Assembly: GCA_041751425.1 (NCBI GenBank)
Contig: JBGSXL010000030.1
Location: 11,790-75,789, forward strand
Reading direction: 5' to 3'
Length of the DNA: 64,000 bases
Source: JAVVEG01 sp041751425
Lineage (GTDB): Bacteria; Pseudomonadota; Gammaproteobacteria; Pseudomonadales; Pseudohongiellaceae
The position numbers were made by a program, and so were the translations under genes. Under the pieces are notes generated by a model that had not been told where the DNA came from, did not search any database, and worked only from the letters and a program-made list of their open reading frames with translations. Shown here piece after piece: positions 27,001-34,845 of this stretch; position 1 is the stretch's first letter, and each line of letters begins with the position of its first letter.

Positions 27001-27102
27001 GCTTCGAAATCGCGCTGCAGGCTGTAATGCGGTGGCTTCGAAATCGCACTTCGAGCTGTAATTTGGCAGCTTCGAAATCGCGCTGCGGGCTATCAGCTCC
27101 AA
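27001..27102. repeat. Three tandem repeats with 34-bp period upstream of ppa
   Basis: GCTTCGAAATCGC begins at 27001, 27035 and 27069, exactly 34 bp apart, each followed by a related CTG/CGGGCT(G/A)T segment. The third unit merges into element B2 of the right inverted arm. The repeats derive from the end of element B and sit about 45 bp upstream of the ppa promoter. Confidence 0.75.
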
Positions 27103-27219
27103 CCACTGACGCCGGCCCTCCGGGCTTCCCTCTCTCCGCAAAAAGCCCTGGAAAGCGGTCTTTTTGCTGCGTTCGGCGTTGCCTCTTTTATGTGGCTGGA
27201 TCTGATAGCCCGCAGCACG
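27079..27219 (+). mobile_element. MITE-like element, copy B2
   Basis: 141 bp, same length as B1 and nearly identical in reverse complement; the terminal repeats are CGCGCTGCGGGCTATCAGCT and the complement of GGATCTGATAGCCCGCAGCA. The core CAAAAAG...GGTCTTTTTG can fold as a hairpin. Confidence 0.65.
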
Positions 27220-27369
27220 ATGGGTGATTACCACTCGAGCAGGGCAGTAGCTTCGATGGGGGGCGCGTCGCTGCATACTGTTGACTGTGTTTTACAGTTA
27301 ACTTTAGTTGATGTAGCAAACGTTGACGGGGTCCCCGCTTCGCGCGGCAATCTGTCTCGCGAGTTCACC

Positions 27370-27523
27370 AAGCGCTGGGTTGGGGGGAGGTGCGCGCTCG
27401 GCAATAAAAGCGCAGCACCGACCGACCGAGGAAGACCGCTTTACAGGGCTTCCGACCGAGAGAGGGAACCCCGGAGGGGTGCAAGCCGCCGAGAGCGTAC
27501 CTCCCCCCAACCCGGCGCGCTCT
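27370..27523 (-). mobile_element. MITE-like element, copy A2
   Basis: About 154 bp, reverse complement of A1 with few differences. The ends are AGCGCTGGGTTGGGGGGAGG and its inverted partner CCTCCCCCCAACCCGGCGCG. No coding capacity for a transposase. Confidence 0.65.
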
Positions 27524-27583
27524 CCAAGCAACACCAACTGTAGCCTCGATGAGTAACGAAGCCTCCCATTACAACTACCGGAA

Positions 27584-28990
27584 TCAGTGTTTTGCAGTCA
27601 GCAATAAATTGGCTACCTGCAACAATTGATGGTCCATGCCCCAGGCTGCGCTGAACATGACGCCGATGGGCAGCCCTTGTGCGTTCTGCATGGAGGGGAT
27701 AGCGATACTGGGTTGACCGGTGCCATTGTAGAGCGCAGCAAAACCACCGTAGCTTGCGAATCTTTGTGCATAGGTTTTCATATCGGTCGCTGCCATATCC
27801 AGCCAGCCATGGGGAGCAGGCGGCAAGGCCAGCACGGGTGACAGAACGAGATCATACTCCTGATGGAATGCTGTCATCCTGCGCTCCATGTCCTTCAGCG
27901 TATCCAGTGCAGCCAGATACTCTGTCGCGGTAACCTTGCTTCCTGCAGCAGTCATGCGCCTGGTAGCCTCTTCCAACGGCGCATCTGCCAAAGCCAAGTT
28001 GCGAATAGCAAGCTGCGGCAAAATTACCTGCGCCACGTGCGTATTGATGATCTTAATCATCGCCTGCGTGGCCGCGGCATAGTCCACTGGTGGCGCAGCA
28101 TCTTCCAGAATAAAACCATGGCTTTCGCACAACAGAGCAGTCCTGTCCAAAGCAGCTATGCAGTCGTTATGAACTGGAAAATCGGCCGGATGTGCACGTT
28201 GCACCGCAATGCGCAGCTTGCCCGGGTGCGCGGCATGGCTATGGAAGTAGGATTGTCTGTATTCCGGCAGAGGGAACAAACCAGCCTGGCGCAGACGCAA
28301 CAAATCCAGAAAAGCGGCGCTGTCACGCACGCTGCTGGTTAACACATGATTGACACTGAATCCGCTCCAGGCACTGCCAATGTCATCTTCAATAACTGTA
28401 AGACCTCTACTGGGTTTCAGTCCTATCAGCCCACAGCAGGTGGCAGGCACGCGAATGGATCCGCCGCCATCGCTGCCATGTGCTGCCGGAACTATACCTG
28501 CTGCGACTGCCGCAGCTGCACCACCACTGGAACCACCCGTAGAGTAGCCGTGCTTGAAAGGGTTATGGCAAGGCCCATGAAGTTGCGACTCCGTGGTAAT
28601 CGTGAGGCATAACTCAGGCGTATTGGTTTTACCAAAAATGATAAGGCCACCGCTGCGAAAGCGTTCAGTAACACGACTGTCTGTTTCCGCCACATCACCG
28701 GCAAAGAGCTGACTGCCGCGCGCCTGTGACAAACCTTGTATGGCGCTGATGTCTTTGATCAGAAAGGGTACGCCTGCCAGCAGACCGGTCGCAGGTTCCC
28801 GGGATTGCTGTTTAGCCAGCGCTCGCGCTGATTCGTAGTCTTTGACGATAACGGCGTTCAGGGCAGGGTTGAGTCGTTCGCATAGCGTGATAGCGGTTTC
28901 CAGCAGCTCGGTGGCGCTGACTTCACCTGCTTGCACAAGTGCTGCCAGGCCAACGGCATCCAACTGCTGGTATTCTTGTTCCGTAAGCAT
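27584..28990 (-). CDS. Amidase-signature family amidase
   Basis: 468-residue hydrolase of the amidase signature family, which cleaves carboxamides to acids and ammonia. The catalytic Ser-cisSer-Lys triad can be placed at Lys79 (FLIKD), Ser154 (GGSSGG) and Ser178 (GGGSIR), within the glycine/serine-rich signature spanning about 150-185. There is no signal peptide, so it is cytoplasmic. It is not GatA: no gatC or gatB neighbours, and the C-terminal part differs. A good AAGAG.GGA region precedes the ATG. It stands alone beside the inverted repeat, so its terminator region has been reached by repeat DNA. Confidence 0.9.
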   Translation of the reverse strand: MLTEQEYQQLDAVGLAALVQAGEVSATELLETAITLCERLNPALNAVIVKDYESARALAKQQSREPATGLLAGVPFLIKDISAIQGLSQARGSQLFAGDVAETDSRVTERFRSGGLIIFGKTNTPELCLTITTESQLHGPCHNPFKHGYSTGGSSGGAAAAVAAGIVPAAHGSDGGGSIRVPATCCGLIGLKPSRGLTVIEDDIGSAWSGFSVNHVLTSSVRDSAAFLDLLRLRQAGLFPLPEYRQSYFHSHAAHPGKLRIAVQRAHPADFPVHNDCIAALDRTALLCESHGFILEDAAPPVDYAAATQAMIKIINTHVAQVILPQLAIRNLALADAPLEEATRRMTAAGSKVTATEYLAALDTLKDMERRMTAFHQEYDLVLSPVLALPPAPHGWLDMAATDMKTYAQRFASYGGFAALYNGTGQPSIAIPSMQNAQGLPIGVMFSAAWGMDHQLLQVANLLLTAKH

Positions 28991-29102
28991 GTTTCCGCTC
29001 TTCTTGTGTTGCAGTGATGGACAATCCTGGGACGACTACGCGATTCTATCCAGCAGTTGCAGCACTTTACAGCGGTTTATCGGTTTTGCGCAATGTTGTG
29101 TT

Positions 29103-29693
29103 TCAGCAGGCGGCTGGGTTGAACTGGCACTCGTCCAGATCCTGCAGATGATGTATTTGAAAGTGATTGCTTAATGCGCTGATATCCGCAGCGCTGATGT
29201 CACCGACGATATTGACGAACACAGTCTCGGAAGGTTCAACCACCATGATGGCAATGCCGTGAATCAGGCTGCCATCTTCTGACAGTCTGAAATAGACATC
29301 AACATGGTCACCCCCATCGCGCACCCGTGCGATGCGATCCCAATCATTTTGATCGAGCATTTCTGCGGTGATATTCATCGCGGTGGCTATCTGGTCGACA
29401 TCGCGATTTGCCGTGCTGTATACCTTGACCATGACGCGCTCCAATTGCGAGACCATGGCACCGGCATGCACGTCTTCATGGCTGATCAAACTGGATAGCA
29501 GACTCAACAACGGGGCTTTCAGGCTAACTTCAACTTTGGCATCCTGCCCTGGAAAAAACTCCAAAGCAGCAAAGTCCACATAACCAGGATGGTTTGCCAA
29601 TGGATCATCAGCAGCCATCGCAGTATTGGCGATCAAGAATGCGAGCGCGAGCAGAACAAACAGTTTCTTGTAGTGCAGATTGAATAATTTCAT
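29103..29693 (-). CDS. DUF4252-type secreted protein
   Basis: 196-residue exported protein beginning at an ATG with GAGGT upstream (an ATG further up at 29747 adds a hydrophilic stretch in front of the signal and is less likely). The signal peptide ends at AMAADD. The mature part shows the DUF4252 pattern: SQLERVMVKVYS, a short helical piece, then MVVEPSETVFVNIVGDIS. Function is unknown. It ends the GntR/ABC transporter run and is probably part of that operon, which suggests a cell-envelope role. Confidence 0.75.
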   Translation of the reverse strand: MKLFNLHYKKLFVLLALAFLIANTAMAADDPLANHPGYVDFAALEFFPGQDAKVEVSLKAPLLSLLSSLISHEDVHAGAMVSQLERVMVKVYSTANRDVDQIATAMNITAEMLDQNDWDRIARVRDGGDHVDVYFRLSEDGSLIHGIAIMVVEPSETVFVNIVGDISAADISALSNHFQIHHLQDLDECQFNPAAC

Positions 29694-29771
29694 TTTATTT
29701 ACCTCATGATACGTGCGATTAGATTTGTCATGCTTTTTCGATTGCAAATGCTGCAGAATGAATCTGTCTTG

Positions 29772-29930
29772 TTATCGATCATTAACTCTGATATCCAGCA
29801 AAGGACTGGTGAATCCAAAGCGTTCAGATATTCGTCCGCTGAGCCTGCCTTCTACCAACACCACTAGAAAAACTAACAAGGTAATACTGGCGAATAGTGA
29901 GTAACGTTTTTGCAGTACATATTTCTTCAT
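29772..29930 (-). CDS. Small single-pass membrane protein (52 residues)
   Basis: A short frame with GGGAG just upstream of its ATG sits between the ABC permease and the DUF4252 gene, 24 bp after the permease. The product begins MKKYVLQKRYSLF, has one hydrophobic segment (about residues 12-27, ending LLVFLVVLV) and a basic tail finishing RVNDR. Its position, ribosome site and membrane segment support a real gene. No family is recognised; it may help the transporter. Confidence 0.6.
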   Translation of the reverse strand: MKKYVLQKRYSLFASITLLVFLVVLVEGRLSGRISERFGFTSPLLDIRVNDR

Positions 29931-29954
29931 GGTTATCTCCCTGCGTGAATATTT

Positions 29955-30812
29955 TTAATCTGTATAGCGCCGCATATAAATAGCACCCACGATCAACACG
30001 CTGCCCAGCACCAAGCCATACAGCATGTCGTAATTCAAAAATGCGCCCACCAGCTCAGTCCAGCTTACTGACAGGTTCTGATAGGGAATGCCTCGTGAGT
30101 CCAGCCAGGTTGAGAAGTAGCTGCTGCTGAATACAACGCGTTCGGCAATCGCCAGGGCAATCACGACACCGACAGCCCAGAAGAATGGTACTGCGCGGGC
30201 GAAAGCGGAGACCAACAGCAGCCAGCCGTAAAATGGCAGCAACCATAGGCCTGTCAGAATGGCGACGGATACAATCAACAATACAGCGTTGAAAAATGAT
30301 TGAATCAGCAACCAAAGCAGGCCTGCGCCCAGACCGCTGGATAAAATCAAAACGGTGCTGATAAGCAAAAGCAGCATAAAAAAGAGCAGCAGAATGGCGA
30401 TGGCGCTCAAAGGCATCAACACCAGGGCAGTCAGCAATTTGGATGCTACTGTTTTGGCATTCGACACCGGCAATGAGTACCAGAATAAACTCGCACCGGT
30501 TTTTCTATCATCATACAAACAGACCAGTAAATAGATCGGAATTGTCAGATACAGTGGTGCCAGAAAAAGCATACTGACCATGCCAAAAATTCCAAGCAAC
30601 TGCACCCTGGCCTCGGGTTGTGCAATAGAGCTCATGATATTGAGCTGATTTATAGCTGCATCGTAAACCGGTTCGCGGGTGATGCCCCAAAGCAACGCCA
30701 ATGTGCACAGAATGCCGATGGAAACCGGCACCCAGAAGATAGCAATCTTATGTTCCCAGAACTCGCGGAAGATCAGCGTCCGCAGTTGTTTGATGTGGAA
30801 TTCCATATTCAT
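29955..30812 (-). CDS. ABC-2 type transporter permease
   Basis: 285-residue membrane protein with about six to seven hydrophobic segments in the ABC-2 arrangement: a first segment near residue 25, a pair near 105-125, then three in the second half. It would form the membrane channel for the ATPase encoded just upstream, with which it overlaps by 4 bp (ATGA), a sign of coupled translation. The substrate is unknown; YtrA-controlled ABC systems often relate to cell-wall-active peptides or envelope stress. Confidence 0.88.
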   Translation of the reverse strand: MNMEFHIKQLRTLIFREFWEHKIAIFWVPVSIGILCTLALLWGITREPVYDAAINQLNIMSSIAQPEARVQLLGIFGMVSMLFLAPLYLTIPIYLLVCLYDDRKTGASLFWYSLPVSNAKTVASKLLTALVLMPLSAIAILLLFFMLLLLISTVLILSSGLGAGLLWLLIQSFFNAVLLIVSVAILTGLWLLPFYGWLLLVSAFARAVPFFWAVGVVIALAIAERVVFSSSYFSTWLDSRGIPYQNLSVSWTELVGAFLNYDMLYGLVLGSVLIVGAIYMRRYTD

Positions 30813-31681
30813 GATCGCACTCCCGTTGTACCGGCATGAGTCATCATTGCTACAAACAGATCAGAAACGCTGGGAGTGCGCGTCTCGCCCAACACCTGCA
30901 AGCGACCCGCGTCCAGCGTATCGAAAAGGAAAACCTTGCGGCCCAATACATCGCGTTCGTAGATGGGGTTGTAATAACGCGCCTCTTCGAAACGTTCCGC
31001 CGACAGAATCACTTCGTGAAAACGTTCCGGCAATTCGTCCATGGCGATATCGAGAATGATGCGGCCATGCTGAATGAACAGCAGTTGCGTCAACAGATTT
31101 TCAATCTCTTCCACTTGGTGAGTGCTGATCACAACGGTTTTTTCCGCGTCGTAGTATTCGCCCAGGAGTCTGTCGTAAAACTCCTTGCGGTACATGATGT
31201 CCAGTCCCAGTGTGGGTTCATCAAGAACAAGTAGCCGCACATCAATCGCCATTACCAGCGCCAGGTGCAACTGCGTCACCATCCCTTTCGACAGTTCCTT
31301 GATCTTGCTGGTGCGTTTGATTTCTGTGCGTGCCAGTAGGCGCTCGGCTTTCTCGCGATTGAAGCGGGGATGTACGCCGTCAACAAAATCTATCGCCTGA
31401 GAAACGCGCAACCATTTTGGCAAGATGCCAACATCGGCGATGAAGCAAACATCCTCCATCAGCAAATGTCTGTCCTGGCGTGGATCACGCCCAGCAACTT
31501 CCAGGTCGCCGGTAAATTCGCACAAACCTAATAGAGCGCGCAGAGCAGTGGTTTTGCCGGCACCGTTAGGTCCAATCAGGCCAGTGATAGCGCCAGGTTG
31601 GATGCTGAAATTGGCATTGCTCAATGCCTTGTGGTTACCGTATGACTTGCTAAGCCCTTGTGCAGAGATGATCGCGCTCAT
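30809..31681 (-). CDS. ABC transporter ATP-binding protein
   Basis: 290-residue ATPase. Walker A is GPNGAGKTT at 37-45, the signature is the variant LSKGMVTQLHLAL, Walker B is LLVLDEPTLGLD, and the switch histidine is in VISTHQVEE. The final 70 residues extend beyond the nucleotide-binding domain. It partners the permease at 29955. Its ATG shares one base with the GntR gene's stop (TAATG). Confidence 0.92.
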   Translation of the reverse strand: MSAIISAQGLSKSYGNHKALSNANFSIQPGAITGLIGPNGAGKTTALRALLGLCEFTGDLEVAGRDPRQDRHLLMEDVCFIADVGILPKWLRVSQAIDFVDGVHPRFNREKAERLLARTEIKRTSKIKELSKGMVTQLHLALVMAIDVRLLVLDEPTLGLDIMYRKEFYDRLLGEYYDAEKTVVISTHQVEEIENLLTQLLFIQHGRIILDIAMDELPERFHEVILSAERFEEARYYNPIYERDVLGRKVFLFDTLDAGRLQVLGETRTPSVSDLFVAMMTHAGTTGVRS

Positions 31682-32073
31682 TACCCTTTATCCTCCTGTT
31701 CATTGTTGCTGTCTTCGGCTTGCTGCAATTGCGCTATCAATTGACCAGGTTGTAACCCCAGACGATGAATGCGTTTAAGCAGGGCAGGCCATTCTTCAAG
31801 CAGGAATTTCTCCTTTTCCTGTTCCTGTAATGCTTGTCTGGCACCTGTCAGTACGAACATGCCCAGACCTCGGCGTTTTTCAATCAGGCCTTCCTCCACC
31901 ATAATCTGCAGAGCCTTGGACACTGTAATGGGGTTGATGCGCTGATCGCTGGCGATTTGGCGCACGGAGGGCACAGGATCACCTTCCTGTAGTGCACCTT
32001 CCAGAATCAATTCCACGAGTCGGTCGCGGAGCTGATGGTAGATCGGTTCTTTATCGTTCCAGATGATCTGCAT
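31681..32073 (-). CDS. GntR-family regulator, YtrA subfamily
   Basis: 130-residue repressor. The winged helix occupies about residues 8-75 with VPSVRQIASDQRINPITVSKAL as recognition region (only part quoted here by key residues R, Q, N, T, K) and ends with KRRGLGMFV. The short C-terminal helix region, about 50 residues, is typical of YtrA and far smaller than FadR/HutC effector domains. Such proteins usually repress their own ABC transporter operon. It is the first gene of the run ending at 29103, and an inverted-repeat operator lies upstream. Confidence 0.92.
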   Translation of the reverse strand: MQIIWNDKEPIYHQLRDRLVELILEGALQEGDPVPSVRQIASDQRINPITVSKALQIMVEEGLIEKRRGLGMFVLTGARQALQEQEKEKFLLEEWPALLKRIHRLGLQPGQLIAQLQQAEDSNNEQEDKG

Positions 32074-32142
32074 AAGTTTGTGCTGAGTGCCTGGCTGGGT
32101 TCAGTTGCTAAAAATGTTGTCTGGCAGCAATTGACCGCGGTT

Positions 32143-32168
32143 TAGTGTTGTACATAACTATAACACTA
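32143..32168 (-). promoter_or_regulatory. Putative operator of the YtrA-type repressor
   Basis: TAGTGTT and AACACTA form a perfect 7-bp inverted repeat separated by 12 bp, 70 bp upstream of the gntR start in an AT-rich gap. The location and symmetry fit autoregulation by the GntR protein. Confidence 0.55.
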
Positions 32169-32256
32169 TATCGCTAAGAGGCAAGTGTTTTTAAAAAATA
32201 AATTAGTAATTAATTCAATTAGTTAGAGGATTGCCAAGGAAATTGTTGCGGAGATG

Positions 32257-32835
32257 TCAGGAACTAAGTAGTTCCTTATAACGGAAACAATCACAAATAT
32301 GATCGTTTACCATGCCGGTCGCCTGCATGTGTGCATACATGATGGTGGAACCGACAAACTTGAAACCACGCTTTTTCAGGTCTTTCGACAAAGCGTCACT
32401 TTCTGGTGTGGAGACGGGTACATCGCTACGCGACTTGCGTTTGTTCTGGAGCGTTTTGCCACCTACAAAGCTCCAGATATATGTATCAAAGCTGCCAAAC
32501 TCTTTCTGGACCTGCAGGAACAGACGCGCATTGTTGCGCAGTGCATAAAGTTTCAGACGATTGCGAATCAAACCCGGATCAAGCAGCAGTTTTTCGATGC
32601 TTGCATCTGTCATGCGGGCAACAGCCGCAGGATCGAAATTCTTGAACTTCTTGCGATAGTGTTCGCGTTTACGCAGCACGGTTATCCAGCTCAGACCCGC
32701 CTGCTGTCCTTCCAGACAAAGATACTCGAACTGCTTCTGGTCATGATGCACTGGCACTCCCCATTCCGTATCGTGGTAATGAACGTAGAGTTCGTCTTCA
32801 CCGGGCCACCAGCAGCGCTTTTTCGCAGATTTCAT
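32257..32835 (-). CDS. tag: DNA-3-methyladenine glycosylase I
   Basis: 192-residue constitutive base-excision glycosylase for 3-methyladenine. The zinc-binding residues are visible as the N-terminal Cys in KKRCWWPG, His in YVHYHDTEWG and the C-terminal HMQ...DHICDC region; the adenine-binding FEYLCLEGQQAGLSW segment is present. It lies 12 bp after the RlmG/RsmC-like gene, forming a three-gene minus-strand run with rsuA. Confidence 0.95.
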   Translation of the reverse strand: MKSAKKRCWWPGEDELYVHYHDTEWGVPVHHDQKQFEYLCLEGQQAGLSWITVLRKREHYRKKFKNFDPAAVARMTDASIEKLLLDPGLIRNRLKLYALRNNARLFLQVQKEFGSFDTYIWSFVGGKTLQNKRKSRSDVPVSTPESDALSKDLKKRGFKFVGSTIMYAHMQATGMVNDHICDCFRYKELLSS

Positions 32836-32847
32836 AACAACTCCCTG

Positions 32848-33960
32848 TCATTTGTTCAATTTTGGATACTGCAATGCTACTACTTTGAAACTTTCAGTAT
32901 TGTTCAACGTTTCTATTCCAGCGAAATAATCAGCAGCCACTTTTTCCAGTGGAATGAACTGGTTTACCACCAGCAATGCGCGGCCTTGTTTTGCCAATAG
33001 TCGTTGAATCTGCCGCAAAAACTTAATAGTCATGTCACGACTTGCCGCAAAGCCCTGGTGAAAGGGTGGGTTGCACAACACAAGGTCGAAGCCTGGTGCC
33101 AGACCGGCTGCGCAATCATCCAGTGAGACAGTCACCGTCAGATTCTGCGCCGCGAAGTTTGCCGAAGCGGCTAACACGGCAGCAGCATTATTATCAGTGG
33201 CAAAGCGCTCTGCGAAAACGAACTCTCGCGTTGCCAAAAAAATGTAACCATAACCGCAGCCAAGATCCAGCACGCGCATGTTCGCACTTTCATGTACTGT
33301 ACTTATAGCAGCCTTATTGGAAGTCTGCACGGCAGGTTTCTGCAACAGATCTCGCAGTGTTTCCACCAGCAGCGCACTGCCACGATCCACTTTGTCCCAG
33401 CCGAACACGCCGGGTTTACTCAGAAATTGCAGGCCAGCGTTCTGGCACTCACGGAGCTCACTGTAATTATTGCTGTCCAGTAAACGTTGTTGATAATCCG
33501 CGGAACCTTTACCCGTTTTATCGATGGTGTAGATATAGTGAATACCATGTTTCTTGTTCTTCGCTTTAACACCCAGCATTTTCGCTGCATTGACCGCATT
33601 AGTTTTTATGCCATCCTGTTTGCCACCGAGCAGTAACAACTGCCCCTGGTCTGCGAGCAAACGCGCAGCATTGTTGATGCAATGATTCACCAATGCGCGT
33701 TCTTTGGAGACACGATAAATGACGCGTGAAAAATACGCGTCAGGCCATTGCGAGAAATCGAAATCATTGAGCGCGGTATTCACGCCGATGGTTTGCAAAC
33801 TTTGCCATACATCGAAGCGGTTCGTGATGGCGTGCAGGTTCTCATGTGCATGCACGGATCGCAATTCCGGGTCAGTCAGGTTTTCATCTATGACCCACAG
33901 AGTTCGGGATTCCGACAGTTGTAGTTGCTGTAGCAGTAATTGTTGCAGCGCATCGCTCAT
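32848..33960 (-). CDS. rRNA guanine-N2 methyltransferase, RlmG/RsmC-like
   Basis: 370 residues in two halves: a degenerate N-terminal methyltransferase-like domain (about 1-180) and a SAM-binding C-terminal domain with VLDLGCGYGYIFL (motif I, near 235) and the catalytic NPPFHQGF (motif IV, near 298). This two-domain architecture and NPPF are shared by RsmC (16S G1207) and RlmG (23S G1835); length is nearer RlmG, but I cannot decide between them. It overlaps rsuA by 4 bp (ATGA), consistent with a joint role in rRNA modification. Confidence 0.85.
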   Translation of the reverse strand: MSDALQQLLLQQLQLSESRTLWVIDENLTDPELRSVHAHENLHAITNRFDVWQSLQTIGVNTALNDFDFSQWPDAYFSRVIYRVSKERALVNHCINNAARLLADQGQLLLLGGKQDGIKTNAVNAAKMLGVKAKNKKHGIHYIYTIDKTGKGSADYQQRLLDSNNYSELRECQNAGLQFLSKPGVFGWDKVDRGSALLVETLRDLLQKPAVQTSNKAAISTVHESANMRVLDLGCGYGYIFLATREFVFAERFATDNNAAAVLAASANFAAQNLTVTVSLDDCAAGLAPGFDLVLCNPPFHQGFAASRDMTIKFLRQIQRLLAKQGRALLVVNQFIPLEKVAADYFAGIETLNNTESFKVVALQYPKLNK

Positions 33961-34652
33961 GTCAGAAAACTCTGGATCTCTTGCTCGCTCAAAGAGCGAT
34001 AATGACCTGATGGCAGTGAGCTATCCAGAAGCACTTCACCTATTTGAGTGCGATGCAGGTGCAAAACCTTGTTGCCGCAAGCGGCGAACATGCGCTTTAC
34101 CTGATGATAACGACCTTCACTAATGATCACTTCTGCACTGTTATCAGGCAGCGCTCGACACTGGGCGGGTTTGGTAGGTTTGCTCTCGCCATGCAACATG
34201 ACACCCTCTGCAAAGTGATCTATCAATTCCTGATCAACAGCGTGCTGAAGTTGCGCGATATAAGTTTTGGAAAAATGGTGACGTGGTGCAGTGACTTTGT
34301 GCAGCCATTGACCGTCATCACTCAGCAGCACCAACCCAGTAGTATCGATATCCAATCGCCCACCGATGGCCAGTCCGGTGATATCAATGTCAGACAGCAT
34401 GTCCAGAACGGTAGGGTGGTCGCTGTCGACAGTTGCGCAAACATAGCCAGCTGGTTTATGCAGCGCGAAGTAGCGCGCAACCGGTAGCGTCAACACCTCA
34501 TCTTCCAACGTAACGACGTCGGTGCTCTTGAGACTGAAGGCTGCACTTTTACACACCTGGTCGTTGACCAGAACCTGCCGTCCTCGTATGGCGCGCCGGG
34601 AGAGCTCGCGGGACAGGCCCGTGGCGTGACTGATGAATTTATCCAGGCGCAT
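33957..34652 (-). CDS. rsuA: 16S rRNA pseudouridine(516) synthase, RsuA-type
   Basis: 231 residues, the length of E. coli RsuA. An S4 RNA-binding domain (MRLDKFISHATGLSR, to about 55) precedes the catalytic domain with Asp101 in GGRLDIDTTGL, then EGRYHQVKRMFAACG near 195. It converts U516 of 16S rRNA to pseudouridine. The ATG at 34652 is chosen over a longer frame because family proteins begin with M(R)LDKF. It overlaps the following methyltransferase gene by 4 bp. Confidence 0.92.
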   Translation of the reverse strand: MRLDKFISHATGLSRELSRRAIRGRQVLVNDQVCKSAAFSLKSTDVVTLEDEVLTLPVARYFALHKPAGYVCATVDSDHPTVLDMLSDIDITGLAIGGRLDIDTTGLVLLSDDGQWLHKVTAPRHHFSKTYIAQLQHAVDQELIDHFAEGVMLHGESKPTKPAQCRALPDNSAEVIISEGRYHQVKRMFAACGNKVLHLHRTQIGEVLLDSSLPSGHYRSLSEQEIQSFLT

Positions 34653-34845
34653 GGGGGTAGCAGTCTCATTGGCGAAAAGGGCGGACAGTATAGGGGTAGC
34701 ATGGCGGCAAGGCAATTCAAGTGCGGTGAACAGCAATACCTGTCACCCGTTCCAATTCTGCAGGCTGCGGATATGTTATAGTACGCGCCGTATCGCCACA
34801 GCAGGTGGCAACCAAAACACAGCAGTAATCAATGCGGAAATCATT

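Larger units (their letters stand above)
27067..27551. repeat. Right arm of large inverted repeat around ppa
   Basis: About 485 bp that pair with 25775-26264. In order it holds B2, a linker containing TTTTACAGTTAACTTTAG, and A2. It fills most of the 689-bp gap between ppa and the amidase; the last 32 bp before the amidase stop are unique. Open frames inside it are explained by the repeat and not called as genes. Confidence 0.9.

Noticed and set aside
32299..33000. 233-codon frame opposite tag and the methyltransferase
   Set aside because: Spans two real genes with full motifs on the other strand; composition is that of a reversed frame.
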